The notes under the pieces: generated by a model
The model's input: the letters and a program-made list of their open reading frames with translations, nothing else
What the model was told of the DNA's origin: nothing
The model's database searches: none
Position numbers and translations under genes: made by a program
Source of the DNA: Candidatus Bipolaricaulota bacterium
Lineage (GTDB): Bacteria > Bipolaricaulota > Bipolaricaulia > Bipolaricaulales > Bipolaricaulaceae
Direction of reading: 5' to 3'
Length of the DNA: 43,107 nt
NCBI GenBank assembly: GCA_014361015.1
Contig: JACIWJ010000009.1
Coordinates: 1 to 43,107, forward strand
In this document: one piece after another, positions 25,118 to 32,490 of the stretch
Layout: every line of letters starts with the position of its first letter
How positions within the stretch are numbered: position 1 is the stretch's first letter

Positions 25118-25774
25118 GTGGCAGCAAAACGAGTTCTGGGAGGGCTTCTGGCCGGTCTGCTCTTGGGGGCCGGGTTAGGTCTCGCTCAGGAGGGGGCCGT
25201 GCTTCCCCCGCCTGAGGTCGAGGTCGCGCTGTTGGAGGACGCCTTCGCCCAACTGACGGGCTTCTTCCGGGAGTTCATCCTCGAGATCAAGGGCTCCCTC
25301 ACCTCGTTCGAAACGAGGGTCACTGCCCTGGAGAGGATGACATCGACCCTCAACGGGGGATTGCGCGACTTGGAGGACCGGTGCGCGAAGTTCGAAGAGG
25401 CCGTCGTCCCGGCGATCATGTCCCTTGAGGCACGGGTCACCGCCGTGGAGGAGCACGACTTCGCGTCGCTCGAACGGCGTCTGGCCGCGCTGGACAAGGC
25501 ATACGAGGCCCTGGCCATCCGCATCGACAACAACCGGGCGAAGATCGAGGGGTTGGAGACGGCCTACGCCGCCGCGAGCGCCAGCCTCGACGAGCGTCTG
25601 GTGGTTGTGGGGGAGGTCCAGACCGAGGCGGCGGCTCAGCGCGAGGAGATTGAGGGTCTGAAGGCAGGGATGGCCCGGTTGACCGAGGCCCAGCAGACAC
25701 AGTGGACGGCGATCTTCCTCGTCCCGCTGGCGGTGGGAGGCCTCCTGTTCCTTCTCCTGTCGCAGGGAAGCTAG
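25118..25774 (+). CDS. Exported coiled-coil protein with C-terminal membrane helix (paralogue 1)
   Basis: 218 aa from GTG 25118, with AAAGGAGG 5 nt upstream. Signal peptide at residues 1 to about 24 (VLGGLLAGLLLGAGLGLAQ). The body is almost wholly heptad-type coiled coil (ILEIKGSLTSFETRVTALE, ASLERRLAALDKAYEALAI, IDNNRAKIEGLE). The C-terminal helix is IFLVPLAVGGLLFLLL. It would be anchored at the membrane with a rod-like extracytoplasmic domain. It shares an N-terminal block (LPPPEVEVALLEDAFAQL), the FFxEFILEIKG segment and the RRLAALDKAYEAL/NNRAKIEGLE block with the gene at 25978. The two are therefore tandem duplicates of differing length. I recognise no named family; spacer or envelope-tether roles are possible. 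Confidence 0.75.
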   Translation: MAAKRVLGGLLAGLLLGAGLGLAQEGAVLPPPEVEVALLEDAFAQLTGFFREFILEIKGSLTSFETRVTALERMTSTLNGGLRDLEDRCAKFEEAVVPAIMSLEARVTAVEEHDFASLERRLAALDKAYEALAIRIDNNRAKIEGLETAYAAASASLDERLVVVGEVQTEAAAQREEIEGLKAGMARLTEAQQTQWTAIFLVPLAVGGLLFLLLSQGS

Positions 25775-25977
25775 TGGCTGGGGCCAATGGAGGCGGTGGG
25801 GCCGTCAACGCACGGCCTCACCGTCTTCCCCGTGTTCCTTGGCTCGCTGGTTTGGGGACGGCTGTCCGCGCTGAACGTGACAAAACCCACCCCTGCCGAG
25901 CCCAGCGGCCATCACGATGGCTCGGGGATGCCCGCTACCCTGGACCCGTGGATGCCGAAAACAAGGAGGTCGTTCCG

Positions 25978-26922
25978 ATGATGAAACGGGTGATTGGAGG
26001 GCTGGTCGTGGGGGTGGTGCTCCTCGGCTCGCTGGGGTCGGCCCAAGGCGAGGTTCAGTTGCCCCCGGCGGAGGCGGAGATCGCCGCCATGGAGGTCGCG
26101 TTCAGCCAGCTGAGCTCATTCTTCGCTGAGTTGATCACCGAGCTCAAGGGCGCGGTGGCCACCCTGAACGAAGTGGACGCGAGCTTGGCCACTCAGCTAC
26201 AGGATCTGGATGGTGAGATCAGTGGGCATATTGACGAGCTGTACGCGCTGGCTGAAGCCCTGAATGAGACGGACCAAGAACTTGCGCTGGGACTCACTTC
26301 CCTCGCTCAGAGCCTGGAGACGACTCGGCAGGAGTTGGCCTCTGCCATCGCCACCCTGGGGGAGAAGGTCTCCGACCTCACGAAGGAGAGCGTGGTCCAC
26401 GGGAACAAGATCGCCGCCTTGGAGGGCGCTGCCCTCGCGTTGCAGTCCCAGATCGAGGACTGCCAGACGACGCTGCGCGCTGAGTTGAGAACGCTCGACG
26501 GGAGGTTCACCGCGGACATCGTTGCGATCCAAGGCTCCATCGCCAGCCTCACCGAGGAGGTCTCCGACCATGCCGGCCGCATCGCCGCCCTCGAGAGCCA
26601 GGACATCGGGTCGCTCCAGCGGCGGATGCTCGCCCTCGAGCAGTCGATCCAGGCCTTGAACATCAAGATCGAGAACAACCGGGAGAAGATCGCCCTGTTG
26701 GAGAAGGCGATCGGCGGGTTCACCTCCGACCTCAAGACCACGATCGGCACCCTCCAGGCGCGGGTGGACGACCATGAGGCACGGCTGGGGATCGTCGAAG
26801 AGACGGTGGTCGGTCTGGATGTGCAGGCCCTCCAGGATGGCATCGCAATGGCGCAAGGGATGGCGATCGTCGCCCTGCTTGTCGGGATCGGTGCCCTGGT
26901 GCTGGCCCTCGTTGGTGGATAG
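25978..26922 (+). CDS. Exported coiled-coil protein with C-terminal membrane helix (paralogue 2)
   Basis: 314 aa; tandem ATGs at 25978 and 25981 with AAGGAGG about 9 nt upstream. It is built like its neighbour. The signal peptide is RVIGGLVVGVVLLGSLGSAQ, then LPPAEAEIAAMEVAFSQLSSFFAELITELKG. A long coiled coil follows with repeated VSDxxxxxxxxIAALE units (KVSDLTKESVVHGNKIAALE; EVSDHAGRIAALE). Then comes the shared QRRMLALEQSIQALNIKIENN block, and a C-terminal helix (MAIVALLVGIGALVLALVGG). The extra ~96 residues are added coiled-coil repeats in the middle. The 203-bp gap between the two genes holds GCCATCACGATGGC (a 6-2-6 inverted repeat) and no other feature. Function unknown. Confidence 0.75.
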   Translation: MMKRVIGGLVVGVVLLGSLGSAQGEVQLPPAEAEIAAMEVAFSQLSSFFAELITELKGAVATLNEVDASLATQLQDLDGEISGHIDELYALAEALNETDQELALGLTSLAQSLETTRQELASAIATLGEKVSDLTKESVVHGNKIAALEGAALALQSQIEDCQTTLRAELRTLDGRFTADIVAIQGSIASLTEEVSDHAGRIAALESQDIGSLQRRMLALEQSIQALNIKIENNREKIALLEKAIGGFTSDLKTTIGTLQARVDDHEARLGIVEETVVGLDVQALQDGIAMAQGMAIVALLVGIGALVLALVGG

Positions 26923-26967
26923 CGGCGGAAGGGGATGGGCGCGGCGAACAGGTCGCGCCCTCTTTCT

Positions 26968-26996
26968 TTGCCGTCCTGCGTAACGAACGTTACACT
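26968..26996 (+). promoter_or_regulatory. Candidate promoter of HTH-smc-scpAB operon
   Basis: TTGCCG (26968-26973), 17 bp, TACACT (26991-26996). The start point would be near 27003, 15 nt before the HTH gene ATG. Confidence 0.55.
26980..26993. promoter_or_regulatory. Palindrome overlapping the HTH-smc promoter (putative operator)
   Basis: GTAACGAACGTTAC: inverted repeat with 6-bp arms GTAACG/CGTTAC and a 2-bp centre. It fills the spacer and enters the -10 box, the classical place for a repressor site. The first gene of the operon encodes an XRE-type DNA-binding protein, so autoregulation is the simplest reading. Confidence 0.55.
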
Positions 26997-27017
26997 ACGC
27001 CGAGCTCGGGAGGCTGA

Positions 27018-27227
27018 ATGGGACAGGTCGGAGTCAAGCTCAGGGAGTATAGGTTGCGTCACGGTCTCAGCAAGCGCAGCCTCGCCTCGCGGATCGGCGT
27101 CTCTGCCCCAACGCTGGTGCGCTGGGAGGAGGGCACAGCCGTGCCCACCGACTACAACCTCTACCGGATCGAGAGGCTCCTCGCCGAGCCGCCTCCGGCT
27201 GCCCCTCCCCGGGCGGGGTGTCCATGA
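27018..27227 (+). CDS. Small XRE-family HTH DNA-binding protein
   Basis: 69 aa; ATG 27018 preceded by GGGAGG. Nearly the whole protein is one Cro/CI-type helix-turn-helix: LREYRLRHGLSKRSLASRIGV, then SAPTLVRWEEGTAVP, where SKRSLASRIGVSAPTLVRWE is the HTH core. A proline-rich tail (EPPPAAPPRAG) follows. Its stop overlaps the smc start (ATGA), so it is translationally coupled to the condensin operon, which is not a usual arrangement. It probably binds the palindrome in its own promoter. It could also be a DNA-bound partner for SMC, but nothing in the sequence proves this. Confidence 0.85.
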   Translation: MGQVGVKLREYRLRHGLSKRSLASRIGVSAPTLVRWEEGTAVPTDYNLYRIERLLAEPPPAAPPRAGCP

Positions 27228-29692
27228 CCTCCCTGCGCCGCCTCACCATCCACGGGTTCAAGTCGTTCCGGCGTCGGGTGACGCTCGAGTTCTACCCCGG
27301 GTTCACGGCCATCATCGGCGAGAACGGGACCGGGAAGTCGAACCTCCTCGATGCGCTCACGTTCGTGATGGGGCGTCGTTCCCAATCGCTCCGTGCTGAA
27401 CGGATCGAGCATCTCCTCCATGCTCCGGCGAAGGGGGATCCGGTGGAGGAGGCGGAAGTGACCCTGGCCCTCGACAATCGAGCGGGGACTTTTCAGGAGC
27501 TGGTCCCCGATGCGGAGGACGAGGTGCATCTCTCGCGGCGCATCACGCGCAGCGCCTCCACCTACCGCATCCAGGGCCGTACTGCTGCCGCCCGCGACGT
27601 GGAAGCCCTCCTTGCCCTCGCTGGGATCGAGCGGGATGGGTACCACATCGTCGAGCAGGGGATGGTGATCGACGTCCTGGAGAGGTCCCCCAGGGAACGG
27701 CGCGAGATCCTCGATGAGGCGGCGGGGATCGCCGCCTACGAGGAACGGAAGGCGCGGGCGATCGGGGAGCTGGGGGAGGTCAAGGAGCGGCTGAACGCGG
27801 GCCGAATCCTCCTCGCGGAGCGGCGGCAGAGGTTGGCTGCCCTGTACCGGGAGCGGGAGGCGGCCCTCGAGTACCAGGCGCTCTCCGCGGAGCGGGACCG
27901 GATCGCAGCGACGCTCGCTTGGCGTCGCTTCCAGAGCCGGAAGGCCGCCCTGGACAAGGCCCACGCCCAGGCGGCGCGGCTCCGAGACGCGGTGGCGGAG
28001 TTGGCGGCCGAGGTCGAGCGCCTCGATCGGGAGGTCGAGGCCCGCGAGAGGGCCGGGGGGGGTAGGGCGGATGTCGATCAGGTCCTCACTGACCTCGTGC
28101 GACGGGTGGAGCAGCTGCGGGGAGCCCTGGCCACGAAGGAGGCCGAGGCCCGCCTCACCGAGCGGGAGATCACATCCCTCAGGGAGGCGATCAGCGACAT
28201 GCGCGACCTCCTCGCGCGGCAGGATCGGCCCCCGGACGCGGTGGAGGCGGTGCTGTCCCTGGGCTGGGAGGGAGTGAAGGGGACCCTGGGACAACTCGTG
28301 ACCCCGCGGGAAGGGATGGAAATAGCGCTCGCCACGGCGATGGGGGGGCACGCCCACGACCTCGTGGTCGAAACCCGCGACCTCGCGTTGCGAACGGTGC
28401 GCCACCTCAAGGAGCACAAGCTCGGGCGGGCGCGGCTGTTGCCCCTCGATCGGATCGCCGTCCCCCCCGTGTCCGCCAAGGCCCGCGCCGTGGCGCGGCT
28501 GCCCGGGGTCCTCGGGTTCGCCGCCGATTTCGTGGATTGTCCGAAGGAAGCACGTCCGGCCCTTCTCTACGTCCTGGGAGATACCCTGATCGCGGAGTCC
28601 TTGGAGGCGGTGCGGGATGCCCTCGGGGTACGGGTCGTGACGTTGGACGGGGATCTGCTCGAGCGAGGGGGGGCGATCGTCGGCGGTTCCCCAGTCCGCC
28701 GTGCACGGGTGGACCTCGCCCCCCGCCAGGCCCAGCTCCGCTCCCGGCAGGAGGTCCTCGCCCGGCTGCGAACGGAGATAGAGAAGCTCTCGGGGGAGCT
28801 GTCCGCGGCCGAGGCCCTCCTCGCCGAGCGGTCGCGGGAGCTTTCCCAGGCCCAGGCCGCCCGGGCGAGCGCGGAGAGCGACCTTCAGGCCCGCCGCGAC
28901 CGTCGGCGCGAGGCGTACCGGGAGCTGGAGCGCCTGCGGGCCAACCTCGCCCGCCACGAGCGCGAGGCCGCGGAGATCGAGGGGGAGCTCGCGGTGCTGG
29001 GCGACCTCGCCGAACCGGAGGGCGGCGGGGAGCAGGGATCTGTGGAGGTCCTCCAGGCCCGCCTCCGGCAAGCGGAACGGCGCCAGGCCGAGCTGGGGAC
29101 GGTCAACCTGCGGGCGATCACCGACTACGACGCGTTCCTCGCCGAGTTCCAGGACCTCAAGGGTCGCGTCGCGACCCTGGAGGCGGAGAAGCACGAGATC
29201 GAGCGGTTCATCGGGGAGATCGAAGCGAAGAAGAGGGAGAAGTTCCTCTCCACGATGGAGACCGTATCCGGCGAGCTGAACAGGCTCTTTCAGGTCCTGT
29301 TCGGGGGGGGGCAGGCGCGGCTGGCCCTCGTCGAGCCGGGGAATATCGCGTCCGGGCTCCTCATCGAGGCTCGCCCGCCGGGGAAGGAACCCCGGCTCCT
29401 CGATGCCCTGTCCGGGGGGGAGAAAACCCTCGTTGCGATCGCGTTCGTGCTCGCGCTGGCCGCGGGGAAGCCCGCCCCGTTCTACTTCCTCGACGAAGTG
29501 GACGCCGCCCTCGATTCGGCCAACTCCGAGCGGTTGGCGCGCTTGCTGCGGGAGTTCGCACGCCAGGCGCAGGTGATCGTGATCTCCCACAACGAAGAGG
29601 TGGTCCGGTACGCGGATCGGGTGTACGGAGTCCTCCTGCGGGATGGATCCTCGGAGGTGGTGGGGATGGAGCTAGAGCATGCCCGAACTTGA
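27224..29692 (+). CDS. smc: Short SMC chromosome condensation ATPase
   Basis: 822 aa from ATG 27224. Complete SMC architecture in miniature: head with Walker A GENGTGKSN (K38) and HIVEQGMV; coiled coil (about 165-340); hinge (about 345-492, KGTLGQLV, ALATAMGGHAHDLVVE, DGDLLERGGAIVGGS); coiled coil (about 500-655); and C-terminal head with signature LSGGEK (S730) and Walker B FYFLDEVDAALD (D757, E758). Bacterial SMCs are usually 1150-1200 aa, so both arms are about half the common length while head and hinge are intact. No frameshift is seen. Followed by scpA (14-nt overlap) and scpB, so it should form an SMC-ScpAB condensin that organises the chromosome. Preceded by a coupled HTH gene. Confidence 0.95.
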   Translation: MTSLRRLTIHGFKSFRRRVTLEFYPGFTAIIGENGTGKSNLLDALTFVMGRRSQSLRAERIEHLLHAPAKGDPVEEAEVTLALDNRAGTFQELVPDAEDEVHLSRRITRSASTYRIQGRTAAARDVEALLALAGIERDGYHIVEQGMVIDVLERSPRERREILDEAAGIAAYEERKARAIGELGEVKERLNAGRILLAERRQRLAALYREREAALEYQALSAERDRIAATLAWRRFQSRKAALDKAHAQAARLRDAVAELAAEVERLDREVEARERAGGGRADVDQVLTDLVRRVEQLRGALATKEAEARLTEREITSLREAISDMRDLLARQDRPPDAVEAVLSLGWEGVKGTLGQLVTPREGMEIALATAMGGHAHDLVVETRDLALRTVRHLKEHKLGRARLLPLDRIAVPPVSAKARAVARLPGVLGFAADFVDCPKEARPALLYVLGDTLIAESLEAVRDALGVRVVTLDGDLLERGGAIVGGSPVRRARVDLAPRQAQLRSRQEVLARLRTEIEKLSGELSAAEALLAERSRELSQAQAARASAESDLQARRDRRREAYRELERLRANLARHEREAAEIEGELAVLGDLAEPEGGGEQGSVEVLQARLRQAERRQAELGTVNLRAITDYDAFLAEFQDLKGRVATLEAEKHEIERFIGEIEAKKREKFLSTMETVSGELNRLFQVLFGGGQARLALVEPGNIASGLLIEARPPGKEPRLLDALSGGEKTLVAIAFVLALAAGKPAPFYFLDEVDAALDSANSERLARLLREFARQAQVIVISHNEEVVRYADRVYGVLLRDGSSEVVGMELEHART

Positions 29693-30377
29693 GCTTTTCG
29701 ACCCCCACTCGTTTACCAAGGCCGACTGGGAGAGCCTGTTCCGCAGCCTGGCCGCGGACCTCGATCCGTGGGCGTTTGACCTCGTGGAGCTCGTCGGTCG
29801 GTTCCGTTCCTACGTAGCGGGGCGGGACGTCGAGTTCGCCGTCCCGGGCCGGATGGTGCTCGCCAGCTCGGTCCTCCTGCGGATGAAATCGGACTGGGTG
29901 AGGGACGGGGGCCCTCCCCCCACGGTGGAGGAGGCGGCCGAGGAGCTGGCGGCAGAGCTCGCGGCGGAGGAGGCGCCCGTGTACATCGCACCTGAGCTGC
30001 GCCTTCCGGTGCGGCGGATCCCCCGGGGCCGGGTCACGGTGGGGGACCTCGGACGCGCGCTGCGGGCCGCCCTCGCTGCCGAACGACGCAGGCCAGCAGC
30101 GAACGCGGACCTTTCCCCCGCGGACCTCGGGTTCGCGGTGGAGGAGGAACCGTTCATCCGCCGGGCACAGCGGCTCCTCAAGCGGTTGCTGACGTTGGTG
30201 AACGGGAGACGGGTGGTCCCGTTCCGGGCGGTGGCGGGAGGGGATCCCCGCGACAAGGTGGCCCGGCTGATGGAGCTGCTCCATCTCGACGCGGAAGGGA
30301 AGGTGCGCCTGTTCCAGGAGGAATTCCTCGGGGAGATCCTCGTCGAGGTCCCGGATGGAAGCCAAGGCCCTCGTTGA
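29679..30377 (+). CDS. scpA: ScpA kleisin subunit of SMC complex
   Basis: 232 aa; ATG 29679 inside the end of smc. The kleisin links the two SMC heads. The conserved middle (VPGRMVLASSVLLRMKSDWV) matches the ScpA segment with its LxxxAxLLxxKS pattern. The C-terminal winged helix is at about 185-232 (PRDKVARLMELLHLDAEGKVRLFQEE). The N-terminal segment is diverged: the familiar FEGPLDLLLELI is not recognisable and is replaced by FTKADWESLFRSLAADLDP. The acidic linker (VEEAAEELAAELAAEEAP) fits the flexible kleisin middle. The 3' end overlaps the scpB start by 23 nt. Confidence 0.85.
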   Translation: MPELELFDPHSFTKADWESLFRSLAADLDPWAFDLVELVGRFRSYVAGRDVEFAVPGRMVLASSVLLRMKSDWVRDGGPPPTVEEAAEELAAELAAEEAPVYIAPELRLPVRRIPRGRVTVGDLGRALRAALAAERRRPAANADLSPADLGFAVEEEPFIRRAQRLLKRLLTLVNGRRVVPFRAVAGGDPRDKVARLMELLHLDAEGKVRLFQEEFLGEILVEVPDGSQGPR

Positions 30378-30843
30378 AGCGGCCCTGTTCGTGGCGGACC
30401 GGCCGCTCGCGCTCGCCCAGCTCGCCAAGACGCTCGGCCTCTCCGAGGAGGCGGTGGGGCGGCTGATCCAAGCGCTGGCCGACGAATGCGCCGCCCCCGA
30501 TCGGGGGGTGGAGCTCATCCAGGAGGGGGGCGGGTACGTGCTGCGGGTGAAGGGCGAGCTGGCGGCCGCCGTCCGGTCCCTCGCTCCCCACCAGGACATC
30601 CCCGAGCCGACCCTGCGCACGCTGGCCGTGATCGCCTACCACGCGCCGGTCCGGCAGTCCGAGGTCGTGAAGATGCGGGGGCAGCGCGCCTACGGCCACA
30701 TCGGTGATCTCATCGCTCGCGGGTTCGTCGCTGCCGAGGCCCAGGGTCCGACGAAGGTCCTCACCGTGACCCCTGCCCTGTTGTCCTACTTCGGCGTCTC
30801 GTCCCTGGAGGAGCTGCGGGCCCAGCTCGGTCCGATTGGTTGA
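30355..30843 (+). CDS. scpB: ScpB subunit of SMC complex
   Basis: 162 aa; ATG 30355. Two winged-helix domains. The first is about 1-75 (ALVEAALFVADRPLALAQLAK, LGLSEEAVGRLIQAL, GVELIQEGGGYVLRVK). The second is about 85-155, with the family signature TLRTLAVIAYHAPVRQSEVVKMRG and then GHIGDLIARGFV. ScpB binds the ScpA kleisin as a dimer. It is the last gene of the HTH-smc-scpA-scpB unit, and its stop codon lies within the -35 box of the rpsI promoter. Confidence 0.95.
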   Translation: MEAKALVEAALFVADRPLALAQLAKTLGLSEEAVGRLIQALADECAAPDRGVELIQEGGGYVLRVKGELAAAVRSLAPHQDIPEPTLRTLAVIAYHAPVRQSEVVKMRGQRAYGHIGDLIARGFVAAEAQGPTKVLTVTPALLSYFGVSSLEELRAQLGPIG

Positions 30844-30868
30844 CGGCCCCCAGCGGAAGGGATAGGAT
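30840..30868 (+). promoter_or_regulatory. rpsI promoter
   Basis: TTGACG (30840-30845), 17 bp, TAGGAT (30863-30868): a strong sigma-70 match. The -35 box overlaps the scpB stop. Confidence 0.65.
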
Positions 30869-30912
30869 TCCCCCTGGATTTGTCCGTGAGGCCCTAGGAG
30901 GTGGAGATCCCC

Positions 30913-31356
30913 TTGGAGCGAGTAGCTGAAGAGACTCGTCGTGCCTCCCCAGGTACCGTCGCCTTCCATGGCGTCGGCCGGCGGAAGGAGGCGGTGGCGC
31001 GGGTGTACGTGAGGGAAGGCGACGGCAAGATCCTCGTCAACGGCCGCCCCGCCGAGGCTTACTTCGCGGCGTTCGCGTTCGGTGCGGAGCACCTCAACCG
31101 ACACCTCCTCTCCCCGTTCTACGCGACGGGGACGATCGGGCGGTACACGGTGCGCGCCCGCGTGGAGGGAGGGGGGCCGACCGGCCAGATGGAGGCCGTC
31201 CGCCTCGGGATCGCCCGGGCCCTCGTCGAGATGACCCCCGAGTTCAGGAAGCCCCTGCGCGACGCGGGCCTCCTCACCCGCGACTCCCGCGCCGTCGAGC
31301 GCAAGAAGTACGGGCATCGCAAGGCGCGGAAGAAAGAGCAGTACTCCAAGCGGTGA
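30913..31356 (+). CDS. rpsI: 30S ribosomal protein S9
   Basis: 147 aa from TTG 30913, chosen because AGGAGGTG (30896-30903) lies 9 nt upstream; the in-frame GTG at 30901 sits inside that site. Typical S9 blocks: [49 protein letters not shown] and the basic tail [24 protein letters not shown]-like ending, which reaches the P-site tRNA in the ribosome. rplM (L13), usually the gene just before rpsI, is absent here; instead rpsI has its own promoter and is followed by rpmE. Confidence 0.97.
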   Translation: MERVAEETRRASPGTVAFHGVGRRKEAVARVYVREGDGKILVNGRPAEAYFAAFAFGAEHLNRHLLSPFYATGTIGRYTVRARVEGGGPTGQMEAVRLGIARALVEMTPEFRKPLRDAGLLTRDSRAVERKKYGHRKARKKEQYSKR

Positions 31357-31360
31357 TGCG

Positions 31361-31624
31361 ATGAAACAGGGAATTCATCCCGAAGTCCATCCGGCTGTCA
31401 TCCATTGCAGCTGTGGGGCCACGTTCGAAACCTTGTCCACCAAGAAAGAGCTTCGGGTCGACGTGTGCTCCCAGTGTCACCCCTTCTTCACCGGCGAGAC
31501 GCGCCTTGTGGATGCCGAGGGCCGGGTGGAGCGGTTCGCCCGCAAGTACGGGAACTGGCAAGAGGCGGCCAAGAAGCCGCCTGAAGAGAAGAAACCTTCA
31601 CGCAAGACCAAGAAGCGCCCGTAA
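31361..31624 (+). CDS. rpmE: 50S ribosomal protein L31 (zinc-binding form)
   Basis: 87 aa; ATG 31361, 4 bases after the rpsI stop. Starts [11 protein letters not shown]. Four zinc-ligand cysteines are C16, C18, C36 and C39 ([15 protein letters not shown]), so this is the C+ form. The Lys/Pro-rich tail (residues ~68-87) is an extension. The TAA stop overlaps the next start (TAATG). Confidence 0.97.
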   Translation: MKQGIHPEVHPAVIHCSCGATFETLSTKKELRVDVCSQCHPFFTGETRLVDAEGRVERFARKYGNWQEAAKKPPEEKKPSRKTKKRP

Positions 31625-32490
31625 TGCCGATCGGGGGGCAGGCGGTCATCGAAGGGGTGATGCTCCAGGATGGCCGGCGGGTGGTGATGGCCGTGCGCAC
31701 CCCTGGGGGGGAGATCGCGGTGGAACCCATCCCTGCGACGCTTGCGGCCCCGCGCCTGGAGGCGACCCCGTTCGTGCGTGGCCCGATCAAGCTTGTGCAG
31801 ATGCTGGCCCTGGGCTGGGCTGCCCTCCGGCGATCGGCCGAGCTCGCCTATCCCCAGCAGGCTCCGGCCTCGCGGTGGGAGCTGCCGGTGATGGTTCTGC
31901 TCGTGGTGATGTTCATCGTGGGGGGCTTCATGCTCCTTCCCGCCTTCCTCACCGGCCTCACGGGGATCGGAAACCGCATCCTGTTCAGCCTCGTTGAAGG
32001 TGGCTTCCGCGTGCTGTTCTTCCTCTCCTACCTGGCGGGGATCTCCCTCCTCACCGACATCCGGCGGGTGTTCCAGTACCACGGAGCGGAACACAAGATC
32101 GTCCACGCTTACGAGGGAGGGGAAGCGTCGGTGTCGGAAGCTCGCCGGAAGAGCCCAGTTCATTCGCGCTGCGGGACGAGCTTCTTGCTCCTGTTCGTCG
32201 TGGTGGCGATCCTCGTCTTCTCCCTGCTCCCCACCTCCAACGTGTGGATCCGTCTCGGGGGGAGGCTCCTCCTCCTCCCGGTCGTGGCCAGCTTCACCTA
32301 CGAGATCCTCCGGTTCGGGTCGCGGCACCCGCAGGCGTGGTGGCTCCGGCCGCTCCTCGTCCCCGGCCTTCTCCTCCAACGGTTCACGACGCGGGAGCCA
32401 ACTGACGACCAGCTTGAGGTTGCCCTCGCTGCCCTCCGCTATCTGACGACGGAGGAAAGCGCGCGGAGTTCCTCCACCACCGGCCAGTAA
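31624..32490 (+). CDS. DUF1385 family membrane protein
   Basis: 288 aa. Signature N-terminus GGQAVIEGVMLQDGRRVVMAVR and central FQYHGAEHKIVHAYEGGE, both diagnostic of DUF1385 (YqhQ-like), with about five membrane helices (first near residues 88-110). His and Glu in YHGAEHK suggest a metal site, and the family has been described as putative metal-dependent enzymes. It often follows rpmE in bacterial genomes, as here (TAATG overlap). Its last 52 bases overlap the 3' end of the convergent PHP gene. Confidence 0.92.
   Translation: MPIGGQAVIEGVMLQDGRRVVMAVRTPGGEIAVEPIPATLAAPRLEATPFVRGPIKLVQMLALGWAALRRSAELAYPQQAPASRWELPVMVLLVVMFIVGGFMLLPAFLTGLTGIGNRILFSLVEGGFRVLFFLSYLAGISLLTDIRRVFQYHGAEHKIVHAYEGGEASVSEARRKSPVHSRCGTSFLLLFVVVAILVFSLLPTSNVWIRLGGRLLLLPVVASFTYEILRFGSRHPQAWWLRPLLVPGLLLQRFTTREPTDDQLEVALAALRYLTTEESARSSSTTGQ

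Noticed and set aside
25913-25941. TACCCT as promoter for the second coiled-coil gene
   Set aside because: No -35 at any acceptable distance; may be co-transcribed with the first coiled-coil gene.
27161-29590. 809-aa open frame on the minus strand across smc
   Set aside because: Antisense shadow of smc produced by high GC and strong codon bias; no ribosome site, low-complexity Arg/Gly/Leu composition, no family motif.
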